A DNA stretch of 64,000 nucleotides from Mucilaginibacter mali (GTDB lineage Bacteria > Bacteroidota > Bacteroidia > Sphingobacteriales > Sphingobacteriaceae): assembly GCF_013283875.1 (NCBI RefSeq), contig NZ_CP054139.1, positions 806,001 to 870,000 of the forward strand, given 5' to 3'. Under the pieces are notes generated by a model. It saw only the letters and a list, made by a program, of their open reading frames with translations, was not told the DNA's origin and did not search any database. Shown piece after piece: positions 59,853 to 64,000 of the stretch (position 1 is its first letter; each line of letters begins with the position of its first letter). The translations under genes were made by a program, and so were the position numbers.

Positions 59853-61553
59853 ATGATCCATAAAAAACCAAGAACATACGTGCCGGCTAACTTTGAAATG
59901 AATTGGGAAGGCCTGGAACCACTTTTTAACGAACTGATAGCCCGCCCAATTCATTCGGTTGAAGAACTGGAGCAATGGATGCGCGACCGCAGCGAGGTGG
60001 AAGCCGCCATTGAAGAAGATTTTGCCTGGCGCTATATCCGCATGACCTGCGACACCACCAGCGAAGACCTGCTGGCCAAGTTCCAGTACTTCGCTACCGA
60101 GGTTGAACCCAAGATTGCCCCCTGCAACAACGAACTGAACAAAAAGCTGGTAGAAAGCGAATACGCCGATCAATTGGACGGCGAGAAATACTTCATCTAC
60201 CTGCGTGGTGTGCGCAAAGCTTTAGAACTGTTCCGCGAGGAGAATATCCCGGTGCAAACCGAGATACAGGTGGAGCAGCAGAAGTATCAGTCGATAACCG
60301 GCTCTATGTCGGTGCATATTGGCGATAAGGAATACACCATGGAGCAGGCCGCTGTTATTTTAAAAGATACCGACCGCGCCAAACGCCAGAACGCCTGGGA
60401 AACCATCACGGCCCGCCGCCTGCAGGATAAGGATAAGCTGAACGAATTGTTCGATCACTTGCGTGCCCTGCGCCACAAATTGGCACTGAATGCTAATTTC
60501 GAGAACTTCCGCGATTACATGTTCCAGGCACTGGGCCGCTTTGATTATACGCCGCAGGATTGCTATGCTTTTCACGAGGCGATTGAAAAAGAGATCGTCC
60601 CCATTTTACGCGATCAGGCCGAAAAGCGCCGCGAAGCTTTAAAACTGGATACGTTGAAACCATGGGATATGGATGTAGATGTATCGGGAAAGGCCGCGTT
60701 GAAGCCATTTAAAAATGGCGACGACCTGATTGAAAAATCGATCCAATGCTTTAGCAATATCAGTCGCTATCTGGGCGAGCGCTTGGAAATTATGAAGGAT
60801 AACCACCTGTTTGATGTTGAAAGCCGCAAAGGCAAAGCACCGGGTGGCTACAACTACCCGCTGGCCGAAACCGGCGCACCGTTCATCTTCATGAATTCGG
60901 CCAACAGCTTCCGCGATTTGACCACCATGGTACACGAGGGTGGCCATGCCGTACATACCTTCCTTACTGCCGACCTGGAACTGAACGATTTTAAACACAC
61001 CCCTGCCGAGGTGGCTGAACTAGCTTCCATGTCGATGGAGTTGATATCGATGGATAACTGGGATGTGTACTTTGATAATGCCGAAGACCTGAAGCGCGCC
61101 AAACGCGATCAGTTGATAGACGCGCTGAAAACGCTGCCCTGGGTAGCCGTGGTCGATCAGTTTCAGCACTGGATCTACACCAACCCCGGCCATACCGATG
61201 CGGAGCGCTACGATGCCTGGGTGCAAATCTACAGCCGCTTCGGTGCTGGCTTTGCCGATTGGGAAGACCGCCCGGATGCCCTGCAAAACCTATGGCAAAA
61301 ACAGCTGCATATCTTCGAGGTGCCGTTTTATTACATTGAATATGGCATGGCCCAGTTAGGCGCCATTGCCGTTTGGAAAAACTACAAGGAAAACCCGGAG
61401 AAAGGCCTGCAACAATATCTTGATGCGTTGAAGCTTGGCTATACCAAAACCATTAAAGAGATTTACGAAACTGCCGGTATCAAGTTTGATTTCAGCGCCG
61501 ATTATGTGGCCGAACTGGCGGACTTTGTGAAGGGTGAGTTGGAGAAGATATAG
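59853..61553 (+). CDS. M3 family oligoendopeptidase (PepF-like)
   Basis: 566 aa from the ATG at 59853 (MIHKKPRTYVPANFEMNWEG); an in-frame ATG at 59730 lies in repeat DNA and adds no conserved residues. The zinc site HEGGH is at 361-365 (MVHEGGHAVHTF), with the third ligand Glu about 28 residues later (LASMSMELISMDNW). Cytoplasmic enzyme that cuts short peptides. A TATTTTG-like box lies 8-14 bases upstream of the start. Single gene. Confidence 0.92.
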   Translation: MIHKKPRTYVPANFEMNWEGLEPLFNELIARPIHSVEELEQWMRDRSEVEAAIEEDFAWRYIRMTCDTTSEDLLAKFQYFATEVEPKIAPCNNELNKKLVESEYADQLDGEKYFIYLRGVRKALELFREENIPVQTEIQVEQQKYQSITGSMSVHIGDKEYTMEQAAVILKDTDRAKRQNAWETITARRLQDKDKLNELFDHLRALRHKLALNANFENFRDYMFQALGRFDYTPQDCYAFHEAIEKEIVPILRDQAEKRREALKLDTLKPWDMDVDVSGKAALKPFKNGDDLIEKSIQCFSNISRYLGERLEIMKDNHLFDVESRKGKAPGGYNYPLAETGAPFIFMNSANSFRDLTTMVHEGGHAVHTFLTADLELNDFKHTPAEVAELASMSMELISMDNWDVYFDNAEDLKRAKRDQLIDALKTLPWVAVVDQFQHWIYTNPGHTDAERYDAWVQIYSRFGAGFADWEDRPDALQNLWQKQLHIFEVPFYYIEYGMAQLGAIAVWKNYKENPEKGLQQYLDALKLGYTKTIKEIYETAGIKFDFSADYVAELADFVKGELEKI

Positions 61554-61613
61554 TATTCGGCACCACCACATCAATACCATCCCGTCATTGGGGTAGTGGT
61601 ATACTAAAAGCTA

Positions 61614-61710
61614 ATGTCATGCCGAACTTGTTTCGGCATCCCACTTGCATAGTTAAGTTTTGCTTAAACGACCTGTGTGATGGGGTGCTGAAACAAGTTC
61701 AGCATGACAT
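61614..61710. repeat. Repeat family H copy ('GTCATGCCGAACTTGTTTCGGCATCC' type)
   Basis: TGTCATGCCGAACTTGTTTC and GAAACAAGTTCAGCATGACA are close to complementary. Resembles the copy at 9534-9625. Confidence 0.8.
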
Positions 61711-61722
61711 ATTGTTATTAAG

Positions 61723-63747
61723 CTACTTCAACACCTCGCTCTCCTCCGCTTCCAGGATATAGTTCGCCACATCTTCGGGAAGCAGCAAGCGTTTGGCCTG
61801 CAAATCTTTAGCTACTTTAGTTACAGCCTCCACATATTTGGCGTGCGTACCATAACGTTCTTCTAAGGATAAGCGCGGATCATTGGCAGCCAACCGCTCG
61901 GCTTTGGTTTTGCGGAACGGGATCATTTGCCCGGATGATTCGGCGCCATCATTCAACCCGAAACCCTCGCGGCGCAAACCCCAGCCCGTTAAAGTGGCAA
62001 TTGGTGCTGCCACCGGTGGCAGGCGGATACCGGCCACCTCATTACCATCGGCATCAACCCTGGATACAAAATTTTGATAAACCGGCGCGTTGATCTTTCC
62101 CAAAGCATATTGGCTGATGATCCCCTGCTTAAACTGCGGGCCAAAATCAAGGCAATAACGGGTGGTGATCAGCCCGGTATAAGTAACACCGGGGATATCG
62201 GGCCAACCCAGTTCGGTTTTTGATACGGCACCCGTTTGATAGCCCGGGTTTGCCTTAGCCATGGCGGCTGTGCCATTAGCACGACGGGGGACACTGCTGG
62301 CAGGTGGTGGCATACCTTTAGTCACCCATTCATCAAGCGCAATAAACAAGGCCCTAAGCAAAGGTTCGGGGCGGGTAGGGTTTTGTAGTTGCTGAGCATC
62401 GCCCTTGCTGTTGCCGTTACCGCTACCGTGCTGCATGCCCGATACAAGGTAAAAGCGGACATTATCCGGATCGGGCAAGTCGTTACCCTGCAGATCGGTA
62501 TGCAGCAGCGAAGCCGCCTTTACCCAATACTCGTTTGCTGAATTGATCTCCAGCACCTTTGGCTTATTGGCCGGGTTGGTATAACCTGCAATACGACCGC
62601 CGGTCTTGCCGCTCAGTTTATCGGTTAACACCGGGTAGGCGAATGGGAAGATGCCCTCGGGATATAAATGGTTTTGCCGGTTACGTTCGGTACGGCCCGG
62701 TTGCGCAAAGCGATAATTGATGCCTACGCCGCTGCCACCACCCAGCCAGTTTTCAATGCCGTCGAACACGCGGCGGCCCTGCTCATCCTCGTTAAAACCC
62801 AGGGTTTGAAAATCGTTCATATAACGCGCCGGTTGCGATATAGCAAAGCTGTAGGTATATCTTACGTCGCCGGCTAAGGGGTTGGCAGTGCCAGATGCAT
62901 CGGCCCTGGCATGGCGCAGGAACGAGATTACATCGCGTGTAGCGGCTAAACCTAAGCCGGCAACCTTGGGATTTTTAACGATATAAACAAAATCGTAAAT
63001 ATAGCTGGCTTTAAATGGTGTACCCGCGGGTAATAACCGGATGGTGTTTTCGTTGGTAAATTCCCAATCGTTAACCGGTTGAGGCGTGTCGTTTAATAAT
63101 GCCCGGCAGGTGAGGGTAGCGCTTTGTTTATTTAAATTGGCGGCAGGGTAGGCCAGTTTGTAACTCTGGGTTTTATCGTTATCAACCGAAATATACTCGT
63201 ACGACAGGCCGGTGATAGCCGAGCCATCCTTATTAACCGCCACCGGCACGCTGATACAGATATTATTATTGCCTGTAGCTGCCGAGACATCCCAGCCACA
63301 CCAAACGATGGTATAGCCCATGCTCATTAAAAAGGCGTCATCGGGCTGATCAGAAGCGCCGGGATCGTTACCGCCCTTGCTTTTATTGAACGCGCCGAAC
63401 GGCTTGCCGCCACGGTTAGGCAATTCGGCAAAAAGCTTATGGTTGCCTTTGCTTAGGTCAATGGGTTTCAGGATGTAGATATCGGTGCTGTACTCTACCA
63501 TCCCCCGGGCATTGCGCGGGGCTAATTGGATATCGGTTATTTTAGCGTTCTGCGGCAGGGTAGGGTCAACCTCGCCGTAGGCTTTGCCGGTGAGCTTTTC
63601 ATAAGCGCCAACTTTGCCAAACTCCTTGCCGTTAAATGCCGGTGCGCGACTGGTAATGCTGATCCTGATGATGCCGGCATCGGCCTGCCATATAGATAGG
63701 ATAATGATAATAACAGGCAGGATGTATTTTAACCGACGAGCGTTCAT
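61723..63747 (-). CDS. Secreted alpha/beta hydrolase domain-containing protein (PF20091-like)
   Basis: 674 aa. Signal peptide (about 9-24). ISITSRAPAFNGKEFGKVGAYEKLTGKAYGEVDP, FAELPNRGGK, GYTIVWCGWD, and the nucleophile region DFQTLGFNEDEQGRRVFDGIENWLGGGSG resemble the Abhydrolase_10 group. Its enzymatic role is unknown. Single gene, flanked by repeat families H and B. Confidence 0.75.
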   Translation of the reverse strand: MNARRLKYILPVIIIILSIWQADAGIIRISITSRAPAFNGKEFGKVGAYEKLTGKAYGEVDPTLPQNAKITDIQLAPRNARGMVEYSTDIYILKPIDLSKGNHKLFAELPNRGGKPFGAFNKSKGGNDPGASDQPDDAFLMSMGYTIVWCGWDVSAATGNNNICISVPVAVNKDGSAITGLSYEYISVDNDKTQSYKLAYPAANLNKQSATLTCRALLNDTPQPVNDWEFTNENTIRLLPAGTPFKASYIYDFVYIVKNPKVAGLGLAATRDVISFLRHARADASGTANPLAGDVRYTYSFAISQPARYMNDFQTLGFNEDEQGRRVFDGIENWLGGGSGVGINYRFAQPGRTERNRQNHLYPEGIFPFAYPVLTDKLSGKTGGRIAGYTNPANKPKVLEINSANEYWVKAASLLHTDLQGNDLPDPDNVRFYLVSGMQHGSGNGNSKGDAQQLQNPTRPEPLLRALFIALDEWVTKGMPPPASSVPRRANGTAAMAKANPGYQTGAVSKTELGWPDIPGVTYTGLITTRYCLDFGPQFKQGIISQYALGKINAPVYQNFVSRVDADGNEVAGIRLPPVAAPIATLTGWGLRREGFGLNDGAESSGQMIPFRKTKAERLAANDPRLSLEERYGTHAKYVEAVTKVAKDLQAKRLLLPEDVANYILEAEESEVLK

Positions 63748-63825
63748 GGCGATGGCAAATAATTCCCTGTAAGTTAAAAAAGGATTATTTGATTAGCAAG
63801 CGCATAGCAAGGGTGTTACGTTAAC

Positions 63826-63898
63826 CCGTAGAGACACGATACTTCGTGTCTCTTTTATTAATTGGATACGGGAGACACGATACTTCGTGTCTCTACGG
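63826..63898. repeat. Palindromic repeat family B, copy 3
   Basis: CCGTAGAGACACGATACTTCG on the left and CGATACTTCGTGTCTCTACGG on the right form both local and outer hairpins. Confidence 0.85.
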
Positions 63899-63932
63899 TT
63901 ATAAATGATTAGCAACCATCAGCCCTAATTTA

Positions 63933-63940
63933 TATTTTTG
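63933..63940 (+). promoter_or_regulatory. -7 element of the last gene
   Basis: TATTTTTG (TAnnTTTG type), only 7 bases before the ATG at 63948, which suggests a nearly leaderless mRNA. Confidence 0.45.
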
Positions 63941-63947
63941 ACGCGAA

Positions 63948-64000
63948 ATGAATATCGACCCTTTAAGCGTATCACTGTTCGAAATGCGGCTGGAAGAAAT
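63948..64000 (+). CDS. 5' end of an unidentified gene (partial)
   Basis: ATG at 63948, open to the end of the window, reading MNIDPLSVSLFEMRLEE. Too short to identify. Confidence 0.6.
   Translation, partial: MNIDPLSVSLFEMRLEE

Noticed and set aside
59730..61553. Oligoendopeptidase starting at 59730
   Set aside because: The first 41 codons are translated repeat sequence; conserved protein begins with the ATG at 59853, just after a promoter-like box.

Overview
The window looks like chromosomal DNA from a Bacteroidota bacterium, most likely of the Sphingobacteriaceae (a Mucilaginibacter/Pedobacter type). The support is: TAnnTTTG-type -7 promoter elements, a type IX secretion sorting domain, large outer-membrane beta-barrels with an N-terminal carboxypeptidase-regulatory-like domain, a sensor kinase with a periplasmic propeller, and weak Shine-Dalgarno signals. 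The genus is inference. I see no rRNA, tRNA, CRISPR array, transposase or prophage.

Positions 356-26506 (minus strand) hold one long run of 21 catabolic genes, read from about 26500 down to 356. In transcription order they are: a solute-binding protein with no signal peptide, two class III CoA-transferases, a second leaderless solute-binding protein and a Gfo/Idh/MocA oxidoreductase, these five all overlapping; then a MaoC-type hydratase, a FucP-type transporter, a RuBisCO-like protein, a DUF1537 acid-sugar kinase, an Asp/Glu racemase-family protein, a BASS-family transporter, a fucose-isomerase-like protein, a split transketolase, a ribose-type ABC system (binding lipoprotein, DUF2291 protein, ATPase, permease), an FGGY kinase, a GH28 pectinase and a CE15-type esterase. 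The isomerase, FGGY kinase and split transketolase resemble the non-oxidative D-apiose pathway. The DUF1537 kinase and RuBisCO-like protein resemble the later part of the D-apionate pathway. GH28 and CE15 point to plant cell wall (pectin/glucuronoxylan) as the sugar source. The CoA-transferase, hydratase and leaderless binding-protein block has no place in the pathways I know and is the best candidate for something undescribed.

Positions 26878-31908 (plus) hold a BlaI repressor, an M56 (BlaR1/MecR1-type) sensor peptidase and an outer-membrane beta-barrel protein. A pirin lies at 32051-32920 (minus). A lutABC lactate-oxidation operon runs 33298-36287. An ArsR repressor and an RND efflux operon (adaptor, pump, TolC-type channel) occupy 36582-42614, with three copies of one operator-like motif and a 22-codon ORF between repressor and pump.

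Positions 43419-46587 hold an intradiol-dioxygenase-like lipoprotein, an unknown protein, a pirin-like cupin, an unusually short TatA-like protein (45655-45792, minus) and a DUF6265 protein. An NTF2-like secreted protein, a propeller sensor kinase with its NarL-type response regulator, a second outer-membrane beta-barrel protein and a PQQ-type propeller protein follow to 55278. The kinase and barrel genes have matching promoter regions. Then come a VOC protein and an AraC regulator, a small T9SS-sorted protein, the potassium transporter Kup, an M3 oligoendopeptidase, a secreted alpha/beta hydrolase-domain protein and the first codons of another gene.

The intergenic DNA is unusually full of dispersed palindromic repeats. 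At least eight families occur, in 2-7 copies each, many of them inside the spacers of the catabolic operon.
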